DNA of 23,145 bases, taken from Omnitrophica WOR_2 bacterium RIFCSPLOWO2_12_FULL_51_24. GTDB lineage: Bacteria > Omnitrophota > Gorgyraeia > Pluralincolimonadales > Pluralincolimonadaceae. Below the pieces are notes generated by a model. That model made no database searches. It had not been told where the DNA came from and saw nothing but the letters and a program-made list of their open reading frames with translations. The translations under genes were made by a program, and so were the position numbers. This document shows, piece after piece, positions 6,637-13,583 of the stretch; positions within the stretch are counted from its first letter, which is position 1, and every line of letters starts with the position of its first letter. Where the stretch lies: contig MHHC01000026.1 in the NCBI GenBank assembly GCA_001805885.1, forward strand, positions 1 to 23,145, given 5' to 3'.

Positions 6637-8301
6637 ATGATAGAAAACTCGATACTTGAATTCCTCGATAGGAATTTAAGCGGAATGGAAAGGCTGAAAG
6701 GCCTTTACTCCGTGGACTATCTTTTTCTTGAGAATCCCAAAGACCCGAGCCACGGTGACATTTCGACGAATATCGCTTTCAGGCTGGCCAAGACTTTAAA
6801 GGCGAATCCGGCCGAATTGGCGAAGGAGATCGTCAAAACATTCGCTGATAAACTTGCGTCTTCGTCGCTCAAGGGCGATATCGCCGCAATAGAGCCATTA
6901 AACGGTTTTATAAATATTCGGCTTTCGGCCGGGGCGTTACGCCGGATACTCAAGGACGTAAAGTCAGAGAAAGAGAAGTTCGGCCATAACGATTCAGGAA
7001 AAGGAAAGAAGGTCCAGGTGGAGTTCGTGAGCGCCAACCCGACCGGCGTATTGAGCGTCGCGCACGCGAGGCAGGCGGCATTCGGCGATTCGCTCGCGAA
7101 TATAATGACCGCCAACGGCTATGAAACGGCCCGCGAATATTACATAAACGACGAAGGTGTCCAGATAACGATACTCGGCCAGTCGATATACGCCAGGTAC
7201 AGGGAGGAGATAGGCGATCAATATGAATTCCCGGAGAACGGGTATAAGGGCGAATATATAAAGGAGATGGCCGGGGAATTCCGCAAGGAACACGGCGATA
7301 AATATAAGGCTGAGACGCCGGAAAACATCAAGGTCTTTTCCGTATGGGGATGCGATTACCTGTTAAAAGAGATAAAACAGGAACTTCTGGATTTCGGCGT
7401 CAAGTTCGACGTCTGGTTCAGCCAGAAAGCCCTGGGGGCTTCGGGGAATATCGAGAAGACCTTAGACCTGCTCAAGGAGAAGGGATTATTATATGAGGCC
7501 GAGGGCGCGCTCTGGTTCAAGTCGACGGAATTCGGCGACGACAAAGACAGAGTCGTAAAAAAGAGCGACGGCGCGTATACCTACGTGACGCCTGACATCG
7601 CCTATCATAAGGACAAATTCGAACGCGGTTTTTCGAGGGTCATCGATATACTCGGGCCTGACCATCACGGATATATAAACAGGATAAGGGCCGCGGTCCA
7701 GGCGCTGGGGTATCCTGCCGATGCTATATCTATAGTAATAATACAGCTTGCCACTTTATATAAGGACGGGCAGCCGGTGAAGATGTCAACGAGGGCCGGC
7801 GAGTATATAACTTTACGGGAAGTCCTTGATGAAGTGGGCAGGGACGCCGCGCGTTTCTTCTTTTTGATGAGGAAAGCGAGCGCGCACCTGGATTTTGACC
7901 TCGAACTCGCGAAGAAGCAGACGCCGGAGAACCCGGTCTACTATGTGCAATACGCGCACGCGAGGATATGCAGCATACTTGCTTTGTCGAAGTTATCCGA
8001 GGGTGATATCGCGAACGCGGACCTCGAGCTGCTTTGCGCGCCCGAAGAGCTGAACTTATTCAAGGGATTGAGGCAGTTCCCGTTGGCGGTGCGGCTTGCC
8101 GCGCAGGAACTTGACCCTTACAGGATAATAACGTATCTGCAGGAATTAGCGGCGTGCTTCCATAAATTCTACGAGGCGAACAAGGTCATCTCGGACGACG
8201 CGGAGCTCAGCCGCGCGAGGCTCCATCTCATCTCATGCGTGAGGCAAACCCTCGCCAACGGTTTAACTCTGCTCGGAGTCTCCTGCCCCGCAAAGATGTG
8301 A
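6637..8301 (+). CDS. argS: Arginyl-tRNA synthetase
   Basis: Class I synthetase charging tRNA-Arg; 554 residues, within the family range. It begins with the ArgRS-specific N-terminal tRNA-binding module (KDPSHGDISTNIAFRLAK), followed by the catalytic domain with FVSANPTG (130-137) and the HIGH-equivalent box. Here that box reads SVAH (140-143) instead of the common HVGH/HIGH, so the first His and the Gly are replaced. KMST (382-385) is the usual ArgRS form of KMSKS, followed by RAGEYITLREVLDEVGRDAARF. The C-terminal anticodon-binding domain ends at LLGVSCPAKM. No ribosome binding site is visible before the ATG; see the hairpin just upstream. Confidence 0.97.
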   Translation: MIENSILEFLDRNLSGMERLKGLYSVDYLFLENPKDPSHGDISTNIAFRLAKTLKANPAELAKEIVKTFADKLASSSLKGDIAAIEPLNGFINIRLSAGALRRILKDVKSEKEKFGHNDSGKGKKVQVEFVSANPTGVLSVAHARQAAFGDSLANIMTANGYETAREYYINDEGVQITILGQSIYARYREEIGDQYEFPENGYKGEYIKEMAGEFRKEHGDKYKAETPENIKVFSVWGCDYLLKEIKQELLDFGVKFDVWFSQKALGASGNIEKTLDLLKEKGLLYEAEGALWFKSTEFGDDKDRVVKKSDGAYTYVTPDIAYHKDKFERGFSRVIDILGPDHHGYINRIRAAVQALGYPADAISIVIIQLATLYKDGQPVKMSTRAGEYITLREVLDEVGRDAARFFFLMRKASAHLDFDLELAKKQTPENPVYYVQYAHARICSILALSKLSEGDIANADLELLCAPEELNLFKGLRQFPLAVRLAAQELDPYRIITYLQELAACFHKFYEANKVISDDAELSRARLHLISCVRQTLANGLTLLGVSCPAKM

Positions 8302-8329
8302 TTTAATATAACGCAAGCCGCAAAGGTAT

Positions 8330-8767
8330 GCCACGAACGGCGACTTGTCCTCAGTGGGTCGCTGGCTCGCCCTGCGCGCTCGCTGCGCTTCGGGAAATTC
8401 TCGCTCTCCCTCGCTATCGCTCGGGATCCGTGCCCGCTCGAATTTCCCAATCCCTGTGAGGACAAAGATCGCCGTTCTTGACGTACTTCCTTTCGCGGCT
8501 TGTGCGTTTTGAACTTAATGTATGGCCCGTAGGCTTTGAATGAGACGCAGGGCTTTCCTGGTCCGAGCGGGCCGGTTCCCGCCGAAGGCGGGAGAGCGAG
8601 GAGCAGGGTAGAGTGAGTCCCTCCGCCGGGAGGGACGAACGTCCCTGCGGCCATACAAAGCCGAAGAGGCCAGCTAATAATATGTGGGAAGTCATGGCAC
8701 AAGCCGCGAAGAACGCGCGATGAGGGGAAAAGAACCCGAGTTTTAGACCGCTGTGAATTTGCGGCCA
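8330..8767 (+). repeat. Complex palindromic repeat, copy 1 (core plus 3' block)
   Basis: This fills most of the 487-base gene-free gap between argS and mfd. The core (8330-8487) is bounded by an 18-pair stem: GAACGGCGA plus TTGTCCTCA (8335-8353) with TGAGGACAA plus TCGCCGTTC (8457-8477), interrupted by a small internal loop. Inside, GGGAAATTC (8392-8400) pairs with GAATTTCCC (8440-8448), capped by the palindrome-like 8408-8426. A variable interior has hairpins TCCCGCC-GAA-GGCGGGA (8577-8593) and GTCCCTCC-GCCG-GGAGGGAC (8617-8636). A 3' block (8715-8767) matches copy 2 at 45 of 53 positions by my count. Copy 2 is at 14463-14887 in the same orientation. No transposase and no clear terminal repeats are seen. 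It could be a non-autonomous mobile element or a structured RNA. Confidence 0.85.
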
Positions 8768-8788
8768 TATTGTGAATGGAGTGAATTT

Positions 8789-10699
8789 ATGTTTGAATCA
8801 CTAAAGTTATATAAGGGCGAGGAGGCGGACCTCGCGCAGGTGCACGGGCGGCTGGTCGAGCTGGGCTATAAACGCCAGCCGAAAGTCGCGGAAGAGGGGG
8901 ATTTTGCCCAGCGCGGCGGGATCCTCGATATCTTTCCGGTGACCTTCGACGAACCGGTGCGCCTCGAGTTCGACGCGGACAAACTCGTCCATATTAAATC
9001 ATTTGACATCGCCACAGGCACGTCGTTCCTCGACCATCAGATGGCGATAGTCCTTCCGGTAAAAGGAATAGTCCCGCGCAAACTTAAGACGCGCAGGATC
9101 CCGGGAATCGATATATCGGAAGACCTGCCGATAAGCAATTTTATAGATATCTCTCCGGGTGATCACGTCGTCCATGTAAAGCACGGCATAGGGCGGTATA
9201 AGGGTATAGAGCGGGTAAAAGAGCCTAAGGGCCTTATCGACTATATCGTCCTCGAATACGCCGAAGGCGCGAAGCTGTTCGTGCCTATGGCCGATATGAA
9301 CCTCATCCAGAAATATATCGGATTCGAGGGCCGCCCTCCAAAACTGTATAAACTGGGGACCAGGGCGTGGGCGCTGGCCAAGGCGCGGGCGCAAAAAGGC
9401 ATATATTCTCTCGCCCTTGAATATATCGAGATCCAGGCGAAGCGCGAGGCGCTCAAAGGCTATACTTTTTCAAAAGACACGGATTGGCAGGCAGAGCTCG
9501 AAAAGTCATTTCCGTTCAAGGACACGCCGGCGCAACTCAGGGCCACGAAAGAGATAAAACACGACATGGAAAGCCCCAAGCCGATGGACAGGCTCGTCTG
9601 CGGCGACGTGGGATACGGCAAGACCGAGGTCGCGCTCCGCGCCGCGTTCAAGGCCGTCGCGGACAATAAACAGGTAGCGATGCTCGTTCCCACTACGATC
9701 CTCGCGGAGCAGCACTACGCGACATTCAAGGATAGGATGAAAAAATTTCCCGTGAATATCGAGATGCTCTCACGTTTCAGGAGCGGGGCGGAGCAGAAGG
9801 AGATCATCGCCGGCATAAAGGACGGCTCGGTCGATATAATAATTGGAACGCATAGGCTTCTTTCTCATGACGTTTATTTCAAGAACCTGGGGCTTGTGAT
9901 AATAGACGAGGAACAGAGGTTCGGCGTAAAACACAAGGAACGGCTGAAGAGGATGAGGCTTTTGGTCGATGTGCTGACCCTTACCGCCACACCGATACCG
10001 CGTACCCTTTATATGTCGCTTATGGGGATAAAGGATATGTCGGTAATCGACACGCCGCCCGAGAACAGGATTCCGGTCGCGACAAAAGTCACGGAGTTCG
10101 ACGAGCGCGCGATAAAAGAGGGGATAGCGCGCGAATTGAAACGCGGCGGACAGGTCTTTTTCGTAAATAACAGGATACAGGGACTCAATAAGCTGGCGGA
10201 ACGACTGAAAGAAATGGTCCCTAATGCCAGGATAGAGGAGGCGCACGGCCAGATGCCGGCGCACGAACTCGAGAATGTGATGATAGGGTTTATAAAAGGA
10301 GAGATAGACGTCCTCGTCTCTACCGCTATCGTCCAGTCCGGCATCGATATACCCAACGCGAACACGATATTCGTCAACCGTGCCGACATGTTCGGCCTCG
10401 CCGACCTCTACCAGCTGAGGGGGCGGGTCGGCAGATACATCGTACAGGCGTATTCGTATTTTTTATACCCTAAGGGGTGGCAATTGCCCAAGGATGCCGA
10501 GGCGAGGCTTAAGGCGATAGAGGAGCATACCGAGCTCGGTTCCGGATTCAAAATAGCCATGGAGGACCTTGAACTTCGGGGCGCCGGCAACCTTCTGGGC
10601 ACCGAGCAGCACGGCTTCATCCAGGCGGTGGGTTTTGACCTGTATTGCAGGCTTTTGAGAAGTACCATAGCCGGTCTTCGAAAGGGCTTGCCTAGCTAG
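8789..10699 (+). CDS. mfd: Compact transcription-repair coupling factor (Mfd) lacking domains 1a, 1b, 3 and 7
   Basis: Mfd removes stalled RNA polymerase and recruits UvrA. This protein has 636 residues against about 1,150 in E. coli. Residues 1-90 match the UvrA-binding domain 2 (KLYKGEEADLAQV, LVELGYKRQ, EGDFAQRGGILDIFP). After about 20 linker residues comes the RNA-polymerase-interaction domain (SPGDHVVHVKHGIGRYKGIE, AKLFVPMADMNLIQKYIG), then the RecG-like motor: Walker A GDVGYGKT (272-279), DEEQ (373-376), TATPIPRTL, QLRGRVGR and DLELRGAGNLLG. It stops at GFDLYCRLLRSTIAGLRKG, just where domain 7 would begin. ATG 8789 is preferred because GGAG (8778-8781) precedes it; the frame opens at 8753, but those codons lie partly in the repeat. 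The motor motifs are intact, so it is probably functional. Confidence 0.9.
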   Translation: MFESLKLYKGEEADLAQVHGRLVELGYKRQPKVAEEGDFAQRGGILDIFPVTFDEPVRLEFDADKLVHIKSFDIATGTSFLDHQMAIVLPVKGIVPRKLKTRRIPGIDISEDLPISNFIDISPGDHVVHVKHGIGRYKGIERVKEPKGLIDYIVLEYAEGAKLFVPMADMNLIQKYIGFEGRPPKLYKLGTRAWALAKARAQKGIYSLALEYIEIQAKREALKGYTFSKDTDWQAELEKSFPFKDTPAQLRATKEIKHDMESPKPMDRLVCGDVGYGKTEVALRAAFKAVADNKQVAMLVPTTILAEQHYATFKDRMKKFPVNIEMLSRFRSGAEQKEIIAGIKDGSVDIIIGTHRLLSHDVYFKNLGLVIIDEEQRFGVKHKERLKRMRLLVDVLTLTATPIPRTLYMSLMGIKDMSVIDTPPENRIPVATKVTEFDERAIKEGIARELKRGGQVFFVNNRIQGLNKLAERLKEMVPNARIEEAHGQMPAHELENVMIGFIKGEIDVLVSTAIVQSGIDIPNANTIFVNRADMFGLADLYQLRGRVGRYIVQAYSYFLYPKGWQLPKDAEARLKAIEEHTELGSGFKIAMEDLELRGAGNLLGTEQHGFIQAVGFDLYCRLLRSTIAGLRKGLPS

Positions 10700-10715
10700 A
10701 GCCGATTATGATAAT
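10688..10715 (+). promoter_or_regulatory. Possible promoter for ppiC-surA-pdxA-rsmA
   Basis: TTGCCT (10688-10693) and GATAAT (10710-10715) are separated by 16 bases, matching the sigma70 boxes at 4 and 5 of 6 positions. The local AT-rich tract TATGATAATATATT lies right after the mfd stop and ahead of the parvulin lipoprotein gene. This is a weak call from short motifs. Confidence 0.35.
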
Positions 10716-10748
10716 ATATTGATGCAACTACTTACCGGAAAGAAGATA

Positions 10749-11597
10749 ATGACGAAAGAAAATAGAAAAATATTATTCCTATCCGCCCTTCTCATGGCTT
10801 CTGTTTTCGCGTTTTCCGGATGCGGTAACGCGAAATCGAAACCCCTCGCTACTGTCGACGGGAAGGTCATAACCGTCGGAGATTTCGAGAAGAGGGTCTC
10901 AAAGATGCCGGCTTACTATAAGGCGCTCGCCAGCCAACGCAAGAAAGATTTCCTCGACGATATGATAAATGAGCAGCTCATCTACAAGGAGGCGCTTAAG
11001 CGGGGCATCAACAGGGAACCGGAGGTAAAGGAGCTTTTGGACGAGGCGAAACGGAAGATCCTTATAGCTAAACTGATGGAAGTGGAAGTCAGTAAATCCG
11101 CCGTTACCGAGGATAAGATAAAAGAATTCTACCAGGTCCATAAGGACGACTTTGTCACGCCGCTTAAATTGCGGGCGAGCCACATAATGGTCGATACCGA
11201 GGCTGAAGCGAACGAAGTCCTTAAAAAATTGAAAGAAGGCGGCGATTTTGCCCAGCTCGCGAAGCAATATTCAAAAGACCCCTCGAAAGACAGGGGCGGC
11301 GACATAGGTTATTTTATAAAAGGCCAGCTTATGCCCGAGCTGGAAGAAAGCTGTTTTAAACTTCAACTCGGGCAGACGAACGAAATTATCAAGACCAAGT
11401 TAGGCTACCATATAATCAAGTTGACCGACAGGATCGAGCCGCGGACAGTGGAACTTTCCGAAGTAAGGGATGCCATAGAGAAGGAATTGAAGGATAGGGC
11501 CCAACAGCGCATGCTCGATGACCTGGTCAAGAATTTGAGGTCCAAAGCGCGCGTGAAGATAAACGAGAAATTGGTGGGATCGGAGCCGAATAAATGA
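10749..11597 (+). CDS. Parvulin-type peptidyl-prolyl isomerase lipoprotein (PpiC/PrsA-like)
   Basis: A 282-residue chaperone/isomerase of the periplasm or outer envelope. MTKENRKILFLSALLMASVFAFSGC is a lipoprotein signal, with lipobox F-S-G-C and acylated Cys25. A SurA-type N-terminal helical region follows (TVDGKVITVGDFEKRV, FLDDMINEQLIYKEA). One parvulin domain follows, from LRASHIMVDTEAEANEVL through GGDIGYFIKGQLMPELEE to KTKLGYHIIKLTDR. The frame opens at TTG 10719, but ATG 10749 places the basic signal-peptide start correctly and has GGAAAGAAG upstream. Its stop overlaps the ATG of the next parvulin gene (ATGA), so the two are probably translated as a pair. Confidence 0.88.
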   Translation: MTKENRKILFLSALLMASVFAFSGCGNAKSKPLATVDGKVITVGDFEKRVSKMPAYYKALASQRKKDFLDDMINEQLIYKEALKRGINREPEVKELLDEAKRKILIAKLMEVEVSKSAVTEDKIKEFYQVHKDDFVTPLKLRASHIMVDTEAEANEVLKKLKEGGDFAQLAKQYSKDPSKDRGGDIGYFIKGQLMPELEESCFKLQLGQTNEIIKTKLGYHIIKLTDRIEPRTVELSEVRDAIEKELKDRAQQRMLDDLVKNLRSKARVKINEKLVGSEPNK

Positions 11598-12568
11598 GGT
11601 CGGGAATAAAGATATTATTGTTGGTTTTTGCCCTCGGGTTGCAGTCTGGGGCGTTTTGCCAGACGATATCTGCCGGAAACAGGATACTTGCGGTCGTAAA
11701 CGACGAAGTCGTGACGCAGACGGACCTGGATGTGGCTCTCTCTTCGGCAATAGAGGAACTGAAAAAGGAGTATTCGGGAGCCGAGCTTAAAGCAAAGATC
11801 GAAGAGACCCGCAAAGAATATTTAGGCCAGATAATAGACGATAGGCTCATTCTGCAGGAAGCGAAGAGGCTCGGTGTCACAGTAGATGATTCTGAGGTAG
11901 ATGAAAGATTGAAGGATGTGAAATCGCGTTTCCCGTCCGAAGAGGTTTTTTACGCCGAAGTCCAGAAGTCCGGGGTCTCGACCGAAATCCTGAGAAAGCG
12001 CTACAGGGAAAATATAATGATGAGCAAGCTCGTCAATCATGAGGTAAGGGATAAGATAGTCGTTACGCCCTCTGAGATAGAGAGTTACTACAAAAAACAC
12101 ACGGAAGAGCTGAAGGCGCCGGATTCGGCGCATCTGCGCACCATCATGCTTCGTTTCGACGAAACGGCTGCGCCTGAAGGCGCGTCCGAAGATCTCGTTA
12201 GGCAGAAAGCGTATGATATAGTAAAACTCGCCAGGGAAGGCAGGGATTTCGGCGAGTTGGCTAAACTTTACTCGCAGGGGGCTAAGGCAGAGGAGAACGG
12301 GGATTTTGGATTTGTCGAGAGAGGGCAGATGCGCGATGATTTTGAAAAAGTGATATTTGCCTTGAAGCCGGGAGAGGTGAGCGAACCGGTAAAGGCCGAT
12401 GCCGGCTATTACATCTTCAGCGTTGAGGAGAAGAAGGAGCGCCGTGAACGGTCGCTTTCTGAGGCGAGCGCGGACATAGAGAATATAATCTTCAGGGAGA
12501 AGGCCCAGAAGCGGTATCAAGAGTGGATGGCGAAGTTAAAACGTGACGCCTTCATACAGATCAAATAG
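11594..12568 (+). CDS. surA: Periplasmic chaperone SurA-like, one parvulin domain
   Basis: A 324-residue exported protein. The signal peptide MRSGIKILLLVFALGLQSGAF is followed by the SurA N-terminal domain (NRILAVVNDEVVTQTDLDVAL, LIDDRLI-type helix QIIDDRLILQEAKRLGV). A single parvulin domain runs from APDSAHLRTIMLRF through FGELAKLYSQGAKAEENGDFGFVERGQM to AGYYIFSVEEKKE. E. coli SurA has two parvulin domains and about 428 residues, so this is a one-domain form. SurA chaperones outer-membrane beta-barrel proteins, which fits a didermic cell. The identification as SurA rather than a generic PpiC is supported by the following pdxA and rsmA, the same order as in E. coli. pdxA begins inside its last codons. 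Confidence 0.85.
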   Translation: MRSGIKILLLVFALGLQSGAFCQTISAGNRILAVVNDEVVTQTDLDVALSSAIEELKKEYSGAELKAKIEETRKEYLGQIIDDRLILQEAKRLGVTVDDSEVDERLKDVKSRFPSEEVFYAEVQKSGVSTEILRKRYRENIMMSKLVNHEVRDKIVVTPSEIESYYKKHTEELKAPDSAHLRTIMLRFDETAAPEGASEDLVRQKAYDIVKLAREGRDFGELAKLYSQGAKAEENGDFGFVERGQMRDDFEKVIFALKPGEVSEPVKADAGYYIFSVEEKKERRERSLSEASADIENIIFREKAQKRYQEWMAKLKRDAFIQIK

Positions 12569-13583
12569 TTCCCCCTCGTTACGCTCGGGGAAGGCCAGGC
12601 CGGTCGTCGCGATAACGATCGGCGATCCTTTCGGTGTGGGGCCCGAGGTGGTATTGAAGGCAGCAGGGTTTCTTGGCGGCCTGGCCCGCAAAGGGCGGGC
12701 CCAGGCCGATTTTATTATCGTCGGCGATAGTTCTGTCCTCTCAGCCGCGTCAAGGCTCCCCGCGACTCCGGCGGCGCTGCCGCGAAACGTCTCTATTGTC
12801 GACCCTTATATCATCGCTCCCAGTGAAGTGAAATTCGGCTGCCAGTCCAAACTTTCGGGTGAAGCCTCTCTCGCCTATCTCGATCTCGCGCTCAGGCTCA
12901 TAAAAGAGAAGAAGGCCGATTGCCTCGTGAACGCCCCTTTAAGCAAAGAGGCGGTCTCGTCCGCGTTCCCGCGTATAAATTTTATCGGACATACCGAATA
13001 TATCGCCGGCAGATTCAAGGTCAAAGATTTCGCGATGATGTTGCTAGGCGGGCCGCTTAAGGTTACGCTTGTGACAAGGCATATACCGGTCAGAGCCGTC
13101 CCAAAATCGGTTACCAAAAAAGAGATAATCAAGTCTATCAAACTGAGCCATGAAGCGCTTGTGGATTATTTCGGGATAGCCGAGCCGAGGATAGGGGTCG
13201 CGAGCCTGAATCCGCACGGCGGGGAGGGCGGGAAGATAGGCAGGGAAGAGATCGAGGTCATAAGGCCTGCGGTGAACGAAGCGAAGAGGCGCTTTAAAAA
13301 TATAATAGGTCCCGTATCTTCTGAGTCGCTTTTTTACCTGGCTTACCGCGGAAAGCTCGATTGCGTGGTCGCGATGTACCACGATCAGGGGTTGACTCCG
13401 CTGAAGATGATAGCCCGCGATAACAGCATAAATGTCACATTGGGCCTGCCGTTTGTCAGGACATCGCCCGGCCACGGCACCGCTTTCGATATAGCCGGTA
13501 AAGGGATAGCCGATCCCGGTCCTCTCATAGAATCCGTTAAACTCGCCGTCGGTATCTTCAAAAAGAAGAAAGGCCGGACTTGA
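12543..13583 (+). CDS. pdxA: 4-hydroxythreonine-4-phosphate dehydrogenase
   Basis: NAD-dependent oxidation of 4-phosphohydroxythreonine in the DXP-dependent pathway to pyridoxal phosphate. The 346 residues exceed the usual 328-335. The core begins VVAITIGDPFGVGPEVVLKA. The three metal-binding histidines are His180 (VTRHIPV), His225 (NPHGGEGG) and His280 (MYHDQGL), with E. coli spacing (45 and 55). The tail SPGHGTAFDIAGKG is typical. The only conventional in-frame start is GTG 12543, inside the last 26 bases of surA. The extra N-terminal residues are encoded by a palindrome (12569-12592), and a second palindrome (12678-12707) adds GLARKGRAQA in a loop before FIIVGD. The TGA overlaps the rsmA TTG. 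Confidence 0.94.
   Translation: MTPSYRSNSSPSLRSGKARPVVAITIGDPFGVGPEVVLKAAGFLGGLARKGRAQADFIIVGDSSVLSAASRLPATPAALPRNVSIVDPYIIAPSEVKFGCQSKLSGEASLAYLDLALRLIKEKKADCLVNAPLSKEAVSSAFPRINFIGHTEYIAGRFKVKDFAMMLLGGPLKVTLVTRHIPVRAVPKSVTKKEIIKSIKLSHEALVDYFGIAEPRIGVASLNPHGGEGGKIGREEIEVIRPAVNEAKRRFKNIIGPVSSESLFYLAYRGKLDCVVAMYHDQGLTPLKMIARDNSINVTLGLPFVRTSPGHGTAFDIAGKGIADPGPLIESVKLAVGIFKKKKGRT
12569..12592 (+). repeat. Palindrome at the pdxA 5' end, related to repeat copy 1
   Basis: TTCCCC (12569-12574) pairs with GGGGAA (12587-12592). The central CCCTCGTTACGCTCGGG closely matches CCCTCGCTATCGCTCGGG in the apical part of repeat copy 1 (8408-8425). It begins right after the surA stop and is read in frame as the SSPSLRSGK part of the PdxA N-terminus. 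Confidence 0.5.
12678..12707 (+). repeat. In-frame GC-rich palindrome inside pdxA
   Basis: GGCCTGGCCCGC (12678-12689) pairs with GCGGGCCCAGGCC (12695-12707), 12 pairs with one bulged base and the loop AAAGG. It encodes PdxA residues 46-55 (GLARKGRAQA), in a region of variable length before the conserved IIVGD strand. No frame is broken. Confidence 0.6.

Noticed and set aside
8330..8767. CRISPR array or tRNA/rRNA gene in the gene-free gaps
   Set aside because: No regularly spaced direct repeats and no tRNA cloverleaf or rRNA motif was seen in either gap.
8169..8768. Long minus-strand open frames across repeat copy 1
   Set aside because: They overlap the argS end, have repeat-driven Arg/Ser-rich composition and resemble frames in copy 2 only where the DNA is identical. 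No start signals or family similarity.
8753..8788. Upstream start for mfd
   Set aside because: These 12 codons come largely from the repeat's 3' block, while GGAG at 8778-8781 is well placed for ATG 8789.
9484..9669. Plus-strand frame inside mfd
   Set aside because: Out-of-frame shadow within the Mfd motor region; composition follows the main frame.
10719..10748. Upstream TTG or ATG start for the PpiC lipoprotein
   Set aside because: It would add ten residues before a normal lipoprotein signal peptide and overlap the likely -10 region.
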